DNA from: Hymenopellis radicata
Lineage: Eukaryota > Basidiomycota > Agaricomycetes > Agaricales > Physalacriaceae
Direction: 5' to 3'
DNA length: 64,000 bases
NCBI GenBank assembly: GCA_015501595.1
Contig: JADNRX010000055.1
Coordinates: 62,001-126,000 of the forward strand
Shown here: piece by piece, positions 21,526 through 32,989 of the stretch
Layout of the letters: each line of letters starts with the position of its first letter
How positions within the stretch are numbered: the stretch's first letter is position 1
Notes under the pieces: model-generated
The model's database searches: none
Seen by the model: only the letters and a program-made list of their open reading frames with translations
Told to the model about the DNA's origin: nothing
Program-made: the position numbers and the translations under genes

Positions 21526-24500
21526 ATGGAGGCCACGACCCGCAATGTACAGGCCTGGATGGCCATGGGCCGCGACGACGAGATAGACGCCCTTGTTGCA
21601 GGTATTACTCTTGGATATTGCCTGATTGTCAATCTCAAACCAATCAGATGTCTCCAACGGACAAACAACCCTCGTCAACATTGTAAAGGCTCTTGGAGAA
21701 TATCTTACGTCTGAGGAAGACAGCCCTCGCACCAAAGGTGGATCTTACCCCATCGTTCTCTACACCCTCATCCAACCACACGTGCATTAGGCGTTGAACT
21801 ACTTTCCTCAGTTTTGGCGCGATGTCCTCCCGATAACATGACTCGCCAGTCTGGTCAGCAATCCTCCTGCTTACTGCATGATTTATCTCTCAAGTCCGCA
21901 CAGTACGGGTCCTTGTCGCATTTTACTGTTCTAAGCTCGAAGACACCGAAACGATTGTACCGGCCTTGCAAGGTCTCTTGACTCTTTTGCGACTACCAAA
22001 TTGCACATCGCAGGACGTGCCCATCATCATGAGAGCGTGAGTCTAAAATGTCCGTTAACCATTCAACGTTCAACTGTCACCAGGCTCTTCGAACACGTCA
22101 AAATGAAGGTCCTTGTGCAAACGGTTCGCCTGAATGTGTATTCTATTGTCGACACTTTCATGGATCGCCACCGGCAAGGTACGCATAGTTGTGTCTTCAA
22201 TCTGTCCACTCTCTTAACATCTATCAGCGCTAAAGGACATGAACAAGGAGTTCCTTACTGGATACATCAACCTTGCCGACGGTGAAAAGGATCCAAGAAA
22301 TCTCCTCGTAGCGTTCGCGATCGCGCGCGTCATTCTCATCGAGTTTGATATCTCGGACTATGTTGAAGTGCGTCGTCTTTCAACCCGGCGTAAACTTCTC
22401 ATCTAACTTTTTTGCAGGCTCTCTTCAACATTACCTTCTGTTACTTCCCTATTACCTTCCGTCCTCCGCCCAATGACCCCTATGGTATCAGCACTGATGA
22501 TCTCAAGGCTGCACTTCGGTATGTATGCTCTACTCTAAGTGAAATATCTGCTTATTTACTAGGTGCAAAGCGGTTGCTTGAATGCTACACCCGAGTTCGG
22601 TCCCATGGCTATACCAGTATTTCTGGAAAAGTTGACTGCTGGAGCTCCATTGACGAAGCGGGATACATTACAAACGATGTCTGCTTGTTTCCTTGTTTAT
22701 GGTTCTGGAGTGGCGCGTTCGTCAGCCCGTGATTTGTGGAACGCCCTCAAGTTGGAGGTACGTGAATACATTCCACAATCGATTCATACCTTCACGCCAT
22801 CTAGATTTTCCAACCGACGGATTCGGTCACAGCGAATATGGCTCTGACCTGTACTCAAGATCTAGTCAAGGCAATCTATGCTGTGCCCGAAAACTCGGGA
22901 GACGACGCCGAAGTCGAAGGTTTGGCTCATGACGCTTGTGAAGAGTGTGTTAAGATTATTCGTGAACCGGAAAAAAGCCAGGCACGACCTGCCATTAAGG
23001 TTTTGTGTGCTTTCATGTCGACCACTCGTAAGCTCTATATAATCCAGAGAAAGGCCTTACAACTGATGCTTTCGTTCAGCATCGGTATCTCGATACACGA
23101 TATCGAAAACGGTTCCGTATGTGGTACAACTATTCCAGGCATTGGAAGAAACTGGTGGTCGTGTATCGACGTTACTACTACTGTCAGATATAATTGCGGC
23201 CGCTAGGGACTCCCTGTCACACGCGCCAGAGGGAACTGCGCCTGCTCTTTTATCTTACAAGGATGAAGTGTTTGGCGTTGTTACAACAGGGATCCAGAAC
23301 GCATCTCTGCGTCAACCAGCTCTTGCGTGCATGTTAGGCTTGGTGTCAACCAAAGATCTTCTTACCGATGAAGAACTTGGTTTCGTCGTGCACAAAGCCA
23401 ATGAAATTTTGAAGGAGAATTCTGATGTAGGCGACGACGAAGAGTACTCATTCTTCTCTTGGTTCATTAATTTTTACTAACATCTTGAGCTAGCGATATC
23501 CTCAAGCTTTTAACCACAATTACGACGATATCGCCTCATCACGTTGTCGACCAAACGCTACCACTTCTATTTGATGCCCTTCCAATTCAAGCTCCTCCTA
23601 GAGAAGCGTTGAACGAGCACGCAAAATATCGACGCGTACTTTCTGCCCTTCGGACACTATGCCAACAAGTCGAGCTTTTCGAAGTGTTCTTGGTCCGGTT
23701 AACAACTCGTGTCGAATTGCTTTGTGTGCCAAACCAGTCTGTGGAGGAGGATCCCGAGCCACGGGCGGCCTATGCTCACGCGATTCTTAAGACCATCTCC
23801 CAGACACTTTCAATCAAAGTTGACGAGAAACACGTCGATGTTGCCAAATACATCGAGCGCCATGTACCTCGGATATTTAACCTCTTTATCTACTCCGCCA
23901 TGGTTTCGAATGCTGCATATATGATAGCTACGGATACGCGCCTCATTCGCGTCGCTGCAGACATCGTCAAATTGATTGCTCAGTGCTTAACTCAACAGTG
24001 CGCATCTTCTTCATATTCTGTATCCATTACCGACTGGTTCTAGGCGGTATCAAACCTTCCTTGACGCCGTATTTTCGGCCTTTTTATCTGGAAATGTCAA
24101 GGCCGTCGCTGATGGTCAGATGAAAATACCTTCAGATGTAGCTTTCCAGCCGTTTAAGGTGAGTCCGGTGTCTCGCGACGTACACGGCTTAACGTCCCTT
24201 CCAGTCCTCGTCTCCTACTTCCCAAAAGAACTTGGTTATCTTGTTCGCTTCTGCAGTGATTCCTGTGCATAAGGAGGTCTGTAGGCTCATTTGTACTAGG
24301 TCGCACCGCGCCTAACCGATGTCCCAGGTCATAATCCCAGTCCCTGACCTGAACACCTTCTTGAACGAGATGTTGGAATGGAGCCTGGTACATGCGAATA
24401 GCGACCTGCAGCGCGTCAGTGCATGGCAGACTATATCCTCCATCGTCAACAAACATACTGAAGGTCATATCATCTCAACGACGCATATGAAGTACTCATC

Positions 24501-25565
24501 TTTCTCAGAGGTTTCCGTGTTCTTAAATAGCAAGCTTGAGAGTTTCTGGTCTCAGCGATTCAGTGACGAGACGCTTAACTTGGTGCAGCATCAGCAGACG
24601 ATATTCTCCTGGATCCATATCACGAGGGCGCTCCTTGTTCAGAATCATGCCCTTGCGTTTACTTTTGTTGATCGCTTCTTTGAAGTGTTTGGCAGAAGCG
24701 ATGTGGGGTGGGATGCTGCGAAGGCGATCGGGAAGCTAGTGGAACCAGACGATGTCCTGTTGAAAAAGAACCATGCTGTTATCAAGGTGAGATTCAAGTC
24801 TGGTTTTCGTGGGCAACTCTGTCTAACAATCGGTAGATTCTACATGTTCAGAAGTTCGTCAGTCGAATTCTCCCTCGAATAATCACTGGGGCGACAGATT
24901 CTAGTGGCGAGTCGACTTCTTTTCTCTCATCTGTTCATTCAATAAACTCTAATTGACAGATACAAAAGTTCAGCTATCGCATTTGGTTGCTTTGACCTCG
25001 TTAATACGAGCGATTGGCAAACCGCTTTACTCTGCGCAAATGCCAACGGTGCGTTGATGGTTATCCTGGTCAATAGCGTGGCTCATCAATGTCTAGTTAA
25101 TACCGCTGTTGCTGCGTGGCATCGACCTGCCCGACAATGTCATCAAAGCCAACGTGATCGACACCTTCATAGCAGCCGCGGAGGGAGACACGCCAGAACA
25201 CAGTTTAATAACTGAGCACGCGCCGTCGCTGATCGCGAAGATGCTCAGGAATAGCATGTGCGATGAGATGCCATCAATGGTAAGCAACTTGAATGAAATC
25301 TTAATGCCGCTGCTGATCTTGCGCGATATAGCAAGTACGAATTGCAGCATTGCGGTACCTTGGGATGTTGCCTCAGATCGTCCGATACGACGTGCTGCAT
25401 CCTTCGAAACCCAAGGTTGTTAAGGATCTCGCCAAGGCGCTCGACGATCCCAAGCGCTCGGTACGCAAAGAAGCTGTGGATGCCAGGACAACATGGTATG
25501 CAGACTGCGTATTCATTTAGAGGTATTTGGACTAATTCCGACACAGGATTAAGTGCAGTGGTTGA
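21526..25565 (+). CDS. MMS19: MMS19 cytosolic iron-sulfur assembly / genome stability factor
   Basis: HEAT-repeat adaptor of the CIA targeting complex that delivers Fe-S clusters to DNA polymerases, helicases such as XPD, and primase. ATG 21526 (MEATTRNVQAWMAMGRDDEI). The next exon, NIVKALGEYLTSEEDSPRTK, is a family signature, as are FVSP-region blocks ALFNITFCYFPITFRPPPND, YGISTDDLKAALR, NATPEFGPMAIPVFLEKLTA and PLTKRDTLQTMSACFLVYGS. The C-terminal HEAT part contains RIAALRYLGMLP and LAKALDDPKRSVRKEAVDA. Roughly 20 exons with introns of about 50 nt; I did not fix every border. A one-base frame change is likely near 22570 (before CLNATPEF). A MidA methyltransferase shares its promoter. Confidence 0.88.
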
Positions 25566-25679
25566 GGGTATCTATTTCCGTCTTCTAATAAGTAAAATAG
25601 ATATATGTACCCCGGCTCTAAGGCATGAGTAATATGTGTGCGAGATGGTACAATAGAACCGAATAGTGTGTAGATAACG

Positions 25680-27041
25680 TTACGACGCTGCCATTATGGC
25701 TTTAGTTTTTACTGCAGCGTCTGCGAGGGCGAGTTCGAACGCTTGTAGATGCTCCTCTACGAATCTGCGACCATCGACGCGCTTTGAACCCGTGGGTATA
25801 TCGCCGTCAGGCGTGTCTGCACCATCTGCAATTCCAGCCTCCCATCTCTCTATCCGTGCTCGACTGCGCTCGGCGCTGTCCCAATCCGTTCGCCATCCAC
25901 CAATCTTATTCTTGAGAGCGCGTATCTTCCTTCCAGCTTCCGTTGTTGCTGCACCATTAATTTGAGTTTGTTCCGATATGGTTGTGAGTGAGGAAACGAG
26001 CGTTGTCGTGAATGAGCGCAGATCGGCCAATTGAGGTAATGTCACTGCGGGTGTGGGAGGACCGGTTATCGGCGGGGGAGGAGAGAATGAGTCTTTCAAA
26101 GACGAAGGATGAGCGTCGAATTCGTGGTCATCGTCGTCTGCAAGATTTCGATGATGGTCGTGATCAATGTCATTGTCCCATTCGTTGTGGCGGGGAGAAA
26201 GTGGCTCATCGTCGAGAGACTCTTCTGCTCTGGATGACTCAGCGAGTGGCTTCTCGTCGCCCAGCTCTTCAATGCCGGTCAACTCCTCCAACTGACCGAG
26301 TACATCGCTCCCGCCGACCTCGCCGGCAATCTTGCGGAATTCTCTTTCATATTCAAGGAGGGCGCGGACCTGACCCTCTCTGTCGCGTGCAGTGTCGTTG
26401 AGACGACGAATGACGTCCGACGCAATCCTCTCTAGAGCAGGCTGCTGCGAGGACGAAGACCCTATGTCTGTATCAATGCGCCGCAAATGCAAGAGAAACT
26501 GGTCCGTCGACTCTAGATTTTCAGCCAGAATCTCCATGGCGTCCTTTTTCTCCTGTTTACGAGTTCTGGACGCGGCGCTTGGGCTGTCGAGGATAGGGTC
26601 GTACAACTGGGGAGCCTGGTCGCCTTCTGGCGTGTTGTGAAATGACGAGTCCATGGCCTCTGAATCCAACTCGGAGGCGAACGACGTGCTGTCGTCAACG
26701 ACAATCTGCGGCGCCTCGTCACTGTGGTGTGCGTCGCCGTCGATGCCCTCTGCACCCTCATCGTACTCTATGCCAAATTCCTCGGCTAACAGCTTGGACC
26801 CGGCGCTGGGCTCCGGCATGAGCGCCACTGCGAGCTCGTGGGCCAGCGAGTGGCGCCCGTTGGCGGCGTCGTCGTCCATGGCATGGCCCAGGCTCGATGC
26901 GCCGCGCAAGGAGGCGGACGACCGGCGTGGAAGCAGGCTCTGTCGCGATGGTGATCTGCGTGGCGACATCGTATTCGACGCTGAAAGATAGCGGGAGGCG
27001 CCCGACCCAAAGACGTCGTCTTCGCCTTCGTACGGGGCCAT
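25680..27041 (-). CDS. uncharacterised acidic protein with coiled-coil segments
   Basis: One uninterrupted exon from ATG 27041-27039 (MAPYEGEDDVFGSGASRYLS), 453 residues. Order: Ser/Arg-rich patch (SPRRSPSRQSLLPRRSSAS), an acidic block, a helical segment EILAENLESTDQFLLHLRRI, then IRRLNDTARDREGQVRALL, an acidic-His linker (NDIDHDHHRNLADDDDHEFD), a Pro stretch, and a C-terminal helical region ending with RRFVEEHLQAFELALADAAV. The N-terminal Ser/Arg patch looks like a phosphorylation target. No family recognised; orthologues are expected in other basidiomycetes. Head-to-head with POP5, 131 bp apart. Confidence 0.75.
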   Translation of the reverse strand: MAPYEGEDDVFGSGASRYLSASNTMSPRRSPSRQSLLPRRSSASLRGASSLGHAMDDDAANGRHSLAHELAVALMPEPSAGSKLLAEEFGIEYDEGAEGIDGDAHHSDEAPQIVVDDSTSFASELDSEAMDSSFHNTPEGDQAPQLYDPILDSPSAASRTRKQEKKDAMEILAENLESTDQFLLHLRRIDTDIGSSSSQQPALERIASDVIRRLNDTARDREGQVRALLEYEREFRKIAGEVGGSDVLGQLEELTGIEELGDEKPLAESSRAEESLDDEPLSPRHNEWDNDIDHDHHRNLADDDDHEFDAHPSSLKDSFSPPPPITGPPTPAVTLPQLADLRSFTTTLVSSLTTISEQTQINGAATTEAGRKIRALKNKIGGWRTDWDSAERSRARIERWEAGIADGADTPDGDIPTGSKRVDGRRFVEEHLQAFELALADAAVKTKAIMAAS

Positions 27042-27172
27042 GATGAGCAGCGTTGGATGAAAAGGAGCAGACGCGTCGATTTGGGTGTTCAAGGTAGACT
27101 CCTAAAGTGACTCCAGGCACCTTCCATAAAGGGTTGCGTTCATCGTTCATCCGTTTTTGGTTTTGCACTACC

Positions 27173-27821
27173 ATGGTCAGATTTAAGGTAACTCGTTGTT
27201 GGAGACAGTCTCCTTGCAATGTTTATTTGAAAAGAACAGATGGCTGCTCGTTGAATTTATACCTCTTGACCAGTCAAAACCAACACAAAGCAGACTCGAT
27301 AGCAAGCAAATTTGGGCTGCATTGAGGGATTCAATCCAGGAAAATTTTGGCGATGTGGGCTGGGGATGCGTGTCACATTCACTGACCGGTGGGTGTATCC
27401 TATTCGCCGCCTTCACTCTACTTATTCTCCTTAGTGAAATACTTCTCTCCGACCACTAATCTATGTATAATACGCGTCGCAAGAGAACATCACCGTATCG
27501 CGCGAGGTGGCCTAACACTCTTAAAGTCCATCGACGGCATTCGTCTGCTCCCCCACGTTATTGATCTCACTGGTATGTTGCCACTGTCAGTCCGACAGAT
27601 GGCCAAACCTGTTCCACAGGAACCATTAAACACGCCCAATTAACCGCGATTGAGCACAACCGCAGAGTGGTTGCGCGTTTTCGCGCTCGAGCGGGGACAT
27701 CTGGTGAGGTTCTTGTATGTCCTTTCTTCTGCCGCTCACCCATTTCGTAGTGTCCTACCATGATTCGTACGACCAGTATCTGGAGACCAGCAATCAGGAA
27801 ATACAGTCGCTCAAAGACTAA
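27173..27821 (+). CDS. POP5: RNase P/MRP subunit Pop5
   Basis: Protein subunit of the RNA enzymes that mature tRNA 5' ends and process rRNA. A five-codon first exon (MVRFK, ATG 27173) is joined to NRWLLVEFIPLDQSKPTQSR, giving the classic MVRFKNRW start. Further exons: QIWAALRDSIQENFGDVGWG, VKYFSPTTNLCIIRVAREHH, RIARGGLTLLKSIDG and GTIKHAQLTAIEHNRR. Ends DQYLETSNQEIQSLKD, TAA 27819-27821. Five exons, about 150 residues, complete and in frame. Confidence 0.9.
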
Positions 27822-27882
27822 CACATGTATCATCTGTATTCGCACAAGAGTCACCTCTCGGTGCCGGCCTTGTGATCAACTG

Positions 27883-27890
27883 TATATAAG
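27883..27890 (+). promoter_or_regulatory. TATA-like box before the DUF4139 gene
   Basis: TATATAAG ends 38 bp before the ATG at 27929, in the 107-bp gap after the POP5 stop codon. The placement fits a core promoter squeezed between two same-strand genes. Confidence 0.45.
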
Positions 27891-27928
27891 CGAGTCTTTC
27901 AACACAATCTCCCTTCCAACCTACCATC

Positions 27929-29817
27929 ATGGACTCCGAAAGCATCGCCACCATGGAAGGCATCAACGTCATCGAACTCTCTGCCCCGTTCGACACCAAG
28001 ATAACTAAAGTTAGGTTGTACACCCAGTGTGCAGAGATCGTCCGTGTCTGCAAATTTAAAGTGGATGCTGGCCAGAACCAGGTACACTTGTCGGGACTCC
28101 CGAATGTCTTAGATTCTGAATCTCTGAGGTATGCAATCACGCGCTCGTCGCTGTTCTGTATTCATTTGTCTTGAAGGGTTGAAGGTCGCGGAAAGGCGAC
28201 CATCCACGACGTGACGTTGCTCCTCGTCGACAAGACTAAGAAGGAGGCTACGTCCGCTGAACTCACGCGATTGGAAGAGAGACATCAGATCACTAAGAAT
28301 GCATTGGCACGGTGTTTGGCCTCTCGCAAGGCTGTCGAAGAGTATCTTGCCAGTATTAATGTCCAGCATGTAGAGCCGACTGGACTGACCAGCATTGTGG
28401 AGAACTATGATGCGACCGCAGAGGGTCTGGACATAAAGATCCTCGCTCTGAGGAAGGAGGTCGCGGAATTGAATGCCGCTATCGAGAGTGAACGCGAGGT
28501 TTACGACAAGCTGCGCAAAGCTAACAATGCTTTGAGAAATCGCGCTTCCGTTGGTGTGGTAGCAGTAGAATCAGGCGAGGTTCAACTGTCGTTCATCTAT
28601 GGTATGCATTTTATTTGCAGGCATGCTCGGGTTGACACCGATATAGCTGTTAAGCGCGCTCATTGGACGGCTAGCTAAGTTACGACATCCGCGTAAATAT
28701 GCAAACCAACGAGAAGCCAATCACCCTCAGATACAAAGCGAACATCTATCAGTCGACGGGAGAGGTATTTTATTTATTTACTTTGTCTGTTGCTCGCTAA
28801 CGGTTTAGTCTTGGGATGATGTACCAGTAAACTTGGAGACTATTTCGCCCTCCTTTGGCATTACAGTCCCGACTCTGACGCCATGGACGGTCTCAGTCGA
28901 TCGTCCTTCCGCGACGGCTTGGAGCGGCCGAGGTGGCATGGGATTGGGCAAGGGTGGTGGTATCAGGTACAGGAGAATTCCTCAAGGCAATGTCGATTCC
29001 GATTCCGATGACGACCTTTTCGACGAGATGGACCATATCAATTCATACGTTGAATCGTCAGGCAAACTCAGTGAAACCTATCACATTGCTGGGCTTGTTA
29101 GCATTCCGGCGGACGGCAGCGAGCGCACTTTCACAATAGCAGAAATGAACTTCGATGCCGCTATGTCCTGGATTTCTGTCCCAAGGTGGAGCCCAAGGCT
29201 CACCTCAACGCTAGGATTAAGAACGCGTCGGAGTATACGCTTCTTCCTGGGCGTGCCAGTATATATGTGGATGGTAGTTTCATCTCGCGTACTTCATTGA
29301 AGGGGGTGAATCCTGAAGAGACCTTTGACTGTCCTCTGGGGTAAGCACGTTCTGTTGGTTTCGTGTCCATCCTAACGATGACTTGCTTAGCGTTGATCCT
29401 AACGTGAAAGTAACATACCATCATCAGATCAAGCAGACGACACGGACGGGATTCTACAACAAGACTTGTGTGCACCTGTACACGCAGCGTATCTCCATCT
29501 ACAACACCAAGCCAGCGACGGCCATGGAGAATGTGAAGATTTTGGAGCAAATTCCGGTATCGGAGGATGAACAAATAGGCGTCAAAGTGATTTCGCCGCC
29601 GTTGTCGCGGGCCGAAGGGAGTGTTGCTGTACAAGACGGGGTGATAGCACGGTGGGATGGGGGTAATCCGGATTCTGATGATTTGGACTCCAAGGGTACT
29701 ATGGGGAAGGATGGGAGGATTGTTTTTGCGTGCAAAGTCCCTGCGCAAGGAAAGATCACGTTTATGCTGCAGTGGGAGGTCTCAGCGCCCGGCACGGTGG
29801 AGGTACGGGGTCTGTAA
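27929..29817 (+). CDS. DUF4140/DUF4139 protein, mucoidy-inhibitor A (MuiA)-like (frame break near 29183)
   Basis: Family of unknown biochemical role present in bacteria, fungi and animals. N-terminal DUF4140: NVIELSAPFDTKITKVRLYT, VHLSGLPNVLDSESLR and HDVTLLLVDKTKKE. A coiled coil (ELTRLEERHQITKNALARCL, LALRKEVAELNAAIESEREV) follows, then DUF4139: SYDIRVN, LRYKANIYQSTGESWDDV, NASEYTLLPGRASIYVDGSF, ETFDCPLG, VDPNVKVTYHHQIKQT and VKILEQIPVSEDEQI. Ends VEVRGL, TAA 29815-29817. A Gly-rich/RGG-like insert and an acidic patch sit mid-protein. Between MSWISVP and VEPKAHLNARIKN one base is missing near 29180-29187 (CCCAAGG, probably CCCAAAGG). Confidence 0.85.
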
Positions 29818-30234
29818 CTGTATTCCTATGCTAAAGTTATTGTTTCAATTCGGCAGTTGGCAGAAACGAGCTAGCGCTATCTCCACGCGACTACGCGTCG
29901 ACATTGTCTATGACTCCTATCACGGATAGAGGAGGTACGATGAACAACGCATGACGCAGCCGCTGTTTGGCCCTGCCCCGGACGGTCATCGTGGGGTAAC
30001 TCATGTCCACATTTTTTCGGGGCGTATAACACGTACACGGTATATTAAGAGGACTGCAGCAACAGGAAACGTTCAAGAAACGTCCATTTGCTTTGACTTC
30101 CAGCGGCACCCCGAGACTCTCGGAGTAGGAGCGGGGATATTCCGCGCGTCGGATATACACGTTGTGATCGATCGACGACTCATTGTCGCCGTTCCGCGTC
30201 CACAAGCAACAAAGCGTGTTGCCCTCTACCACCA
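29818..30234. other. intergenic region
   Basis: About 415 bp between the DUF4139 gene and the next single-exon gene. Some open frames on both strands but none with a supported start or composition. An alternative end of the upstream gene, splicing to TTGGCAGAAACGAGCTAG at about 29858-29875, was considered and is less likely. Confidence 0.35.
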
Positions 30235-30915
30235 ATGCTGCCCAGTCCCGCTCCATCCAACGACGGCCTGCTCGCGCCTCTGCCGGTTGCCAAAGGCCAC
30301 CTTGAGCCGCACGTTAGCAATCTCCCGAGACGGCGTCGCCCGACTCAGCTGCCCACCCCAGACGCTGACACTGACACTGACACCATCCCATCCGCGTCAT
30401 CGAGTCGCTCGTCGTCTCCCCCACTAAAAAGGCCCCTGCCCCGCACCCGGCCCACATCCCCGCCTCCACCCTCATCGTCCCAATCGTCCTCTCCATTCCC
30501 CCGACCAACGCCCCAGTACCACCCACCACACCACTATACACGTGCTAATGGGCATGTGCAGCCGCATGCCTCCAACGTACCCCGACGACCACGCCCCATC
30601 CAAGTGCTCCCCGGGTCTGGGATATATTCCCTTCCTCCATCAGAGGCCTCGGATGATTCTGGTATCCCGGACCCAGATTTCAGATACAATGGAGAATCCC
30701 GCGCATCTATTCTGGCGCGCGCGCTCTTTTATCTATGCGCATCTGAATCCGAATGGCACGACGGCCTGGTCGAGGGCGTCTACATGCGCCTACATGACCT
30801 TGGACTCGTACCGTTGCCATGGATGGGCGGTCTGCGGAGGGAGGGTCTCAAAGTTGTAGAACGGGAGATCAGGAAGATGATATTGGGTCTCGAAGAAGAG
30901 ATAGAAAGTTGTTGA
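30235..30915 (+). CDS. hypothetical Pro/Ser/Arg-rich protein with an internal repeat
   Basis: Single exon, 226 residues, ATG 30235. The first ~130 residues are disordered with poly-Pro/Ser (SPPPPSSSQSSSPFPRP) and hold two copies of one 18-residue motif: GHLEPHVSNLPRRRRPTQ near residue 21 and GHVQPHASNVPRRPRPIQ near residue 106. The C-terminal ~90 residues look folded and helical (SRASILARALFYLCASESEW, EVERRI-type end VVEREIRKMILGLEEEIE). No family recognised. The motif copies sit before the folded part, so they may be linear binding sites. Confidence 0.6.
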   Translation: MLPSPAPSNDGLLAPLPVAKGHLEPHVSNLPRRRRPTQLPTPDADTDTDTIPSASSSRSSSPPLKRPLPRTRPTSPPPPSSSQSSSPFPRPTPQYHPPHHYTRANGHVQPHASNVPRRPRPIQVLPGSGIYSLPPSEASDDSGIPDPDFRYNGESRASILARALFYLCASESEWHDGLVEGVYMRLHDLGLVPLPWMGGLRREGLKVVEREIRKMILGLEEEIESC

Positions 30916-31133
30916 TGAGCCCTCTAAATGTTGTGTGTACAAGTGTATTGCCTATTATCGCCATTCGTATTTCTGACGCGTTTTGTGGTGCGTAATCCGG
31001 AGCTCGACCCAACGGACAGTCTTCTTTCTTGAATTTGCCGAGAAGGTTCAGTCAGGCTGCAATCGTTGCCATCTTATGAATATTGCTTTCAAAGGCACCT
31101 TCCTTCACGTCACCAGGTGTATGTCAGAGGAGG

Positions 31134-31140
31134 TATATAT
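31134..31140 (+). promoter_or_regulatory. TATA-like box before the Old Yellow Enzyme gene
   Basis: TATATAT ends 44 bp before the ATG at 31185. Consistent with an inducible oxidoreductase promoter, though this is position-based inference only. Confidence 0.4.
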
Positions 31141-31184
31141 TCTGGCAGAACAACAGCGCTAGTATTATCGTTTGATCCATCAAC

Positions 31185-32818
31185 ATGTCTCCTTCCCCTC
31201 CAGAGAATGTCGCCGTCTTGTTCAAGCCCCTCACGCTTGGGTCTGGGGTGTTGACGCTGCCCAACCGTATCGTCTTGGCGGCCTTGACGCGCAACCGCGC
31301 AGTGCCTACGACTGTGCCCAACGAGGTCATGAAAGGTGCGCGCACATTGACATTGTCACCTTCCGATGGACGTGGTAGTAGATCACTGATTTCTGATCTC
31401 CAGATTATTATCTCCAACGCGCCGATACTGGTCTGCTCATCACTGAAGCCATTCCTACATCGTATCAAGGGTGAGCAAGCTGATTCTCCCCCGCCCGACT
31501 GTTGATTGACGCGTCATTTCAGAACGGAATGGGCCAATGCTCCTTGCTTGCACACTGAGGAGCATGTGGCGGCGTGGAAGACGATAACTGATGCTGTCCA
31601 TGAGAAGGGCACTCTGATATTCGGTCAGGTGAATATCCTCCTTCTTTGATATCATTCATTTTTTGAATGTTGATTCAACTATGTAGCTTTGGCACGCAGG
31701 ACGGGTATGCCACCCAGACATGCCTCTTCAATCAGGCCGCGTATGTATTAGCACTCCTTTATACCTTTCACTATTCTGAAGACGGGCTTGCGGTATAGCC
31801 GACCCTCGGACCATCAGCTATAGGCGCTCGCGACAAAGAAAAGTTTAGACTGCTTCCAGGCTATCCCGGATATGTCACGGTTCGTAACACTGTTCATCTT
31901 TAAGCAAGTGCCCGCGCTCATCGGTGCACAACAATAGCCTACCGAGATTCCAGATCCCCAAGTCATCGTTGATGAGTTCAAGCAGGGTGCGATCAACGCA
32001 AAGAAAGCCGGATTCGATGGTGTTGAACGTAAGTTCCATTTCCGCACGATGGAAGTAACATGATCATACCAAGTGATGTCCTTATTCCTAGTCCACGCAT
32101 CCAACGGATATCTAATTAATCAGTTCATTGACTCGAGCTCCAATCAACGCACGGATGCCTGGGGCGGCTCCGTTGAGAAACGGGCAAAGTTTGTACTCGA
32201 GCTCCTCAAAGAGTGCGTCGCAGTCTTCGGCGAAGGCAGAGTCGGAATCAAGTTCTCCCCTTGCGGTGGATACAATGACATGGGGTAATTTATTATTATT
32301 ACCGATTCATCGTGCTCACCTGTTGGTTTTATTAGCATGCCACTAGAAGAAACCCTCGCGCAATATTCTTACATCTTGTCCGAGGCGAACAAGCTGCCCT
32401 TGGCGTACATCTGTTTAGCACGGTGGAACTCGATGTTTGAAGCCCACTATGACGGTACGTTCCTCCGGCTCAATTACTTTCTCGTCCACCAGCTTAACCT
32501 TATCCCGCAGGTAAACCACGTGCCACGCCACACGATGTCCTCGAGAGCTACCGCAAATACGTGACAAACTTCCCCTTCTGGCTGAACGTCACACTGCTAC
32601 CGGAAGAGTCCGCCCAACTCATAAATGCGGGGAAAATCGATGGCGTCGAGATCGGCATCCCGTTCATCGTCAATCCGGACTTGGTGAAGCGCGTTCTTCA
32701 CGGCAAGGAACTGAGCGTGGCTTTGGATGTCAAGACGATTTACGGGTTCGGACCTGACGTGCCGCTAGAGGAGCAACGAAAGGGATACACAGACTACCCC
32801 ACTGCGGATTATTCATAG
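31185..32818 (+). CDS. NADH:flavin oxidoreductase, Old Yellow Enzyme family
   Basis: FMN-dependent TIM-barrel reductase of activated alkenes and quinones. ATG 31185 (MSPSPPENVAVLFKPLTLGS). LPNRIVLAALTRNRA is the family start. Exons then give YYLQRADTGLLITEAIPTSY, ITDAVHEKGTLIFGQLWHAG, the loop GPSAIGARDKEKFRL, and the substrate-binding VHASNGYLINQFIDSSSNQR with its His and Asn, followed by TDAWGGSVEKRAKFVLELL. The phosphate end reads FWLNVTLLPEESAQLINAG and IGIPFIVNPDLVKRVLHGKE. About nine exons. Ends DYPTADYS, TAG 32816-32818. The last ~90 bp of coding sequence plus the 3' flank recur at 34872-35076. Confidence 0.9.
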
Positions 32819-32936
32819 ATGCATTGTACTGAGTGAAGTATAAGTGTTAGTAACATGTTCATGGCTTGAGAGAATACATAGCATCTAAAATTACAACACG
32901 CAAAGTTCGAAACGTAGCACGAAGTACATGGTCTAT
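32727..32936 (+). repeat. direct repeat, copy 1 (Old Yellow Enzyme 3' end and downstream flank)
   Basis: This 210-bp segment covers the last ~90 bp of the Old Yellow Enzyme coding sequence and 118 bp downstream. It recurs in the same orientation at 34872-35076 with a few substitutions and short indels. Landmarks shared by both copies include GCCGCTAGAGGAGCAACGAA and CTAAAATTACAACACGCAAA. Copy 1 is the source because it sits in the intact gene. Confidence 0.9.
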
Positions 32937-32989
32937 AAGTTGTTAACATTCAAAATACAAGTCCCAAAACATAGAAAGACGGAACGAAA

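Noticed and set aside
25680..27092. Longer N-terminus for the acidic protein beginning at 27092
   Set aside because: That codon is TTG, not ATG; the first real ATG is at 27041. The same reasoning moved the MidA-like start from 21442 to 21412.
29818..29875. Alternative last exon of the DUF4139 gene (VELAETS)
   Set aside because: The unspliced ending VEVRGL fits the family's usual C-terminus better; the splice signals are acceptable but add nothing conserved.
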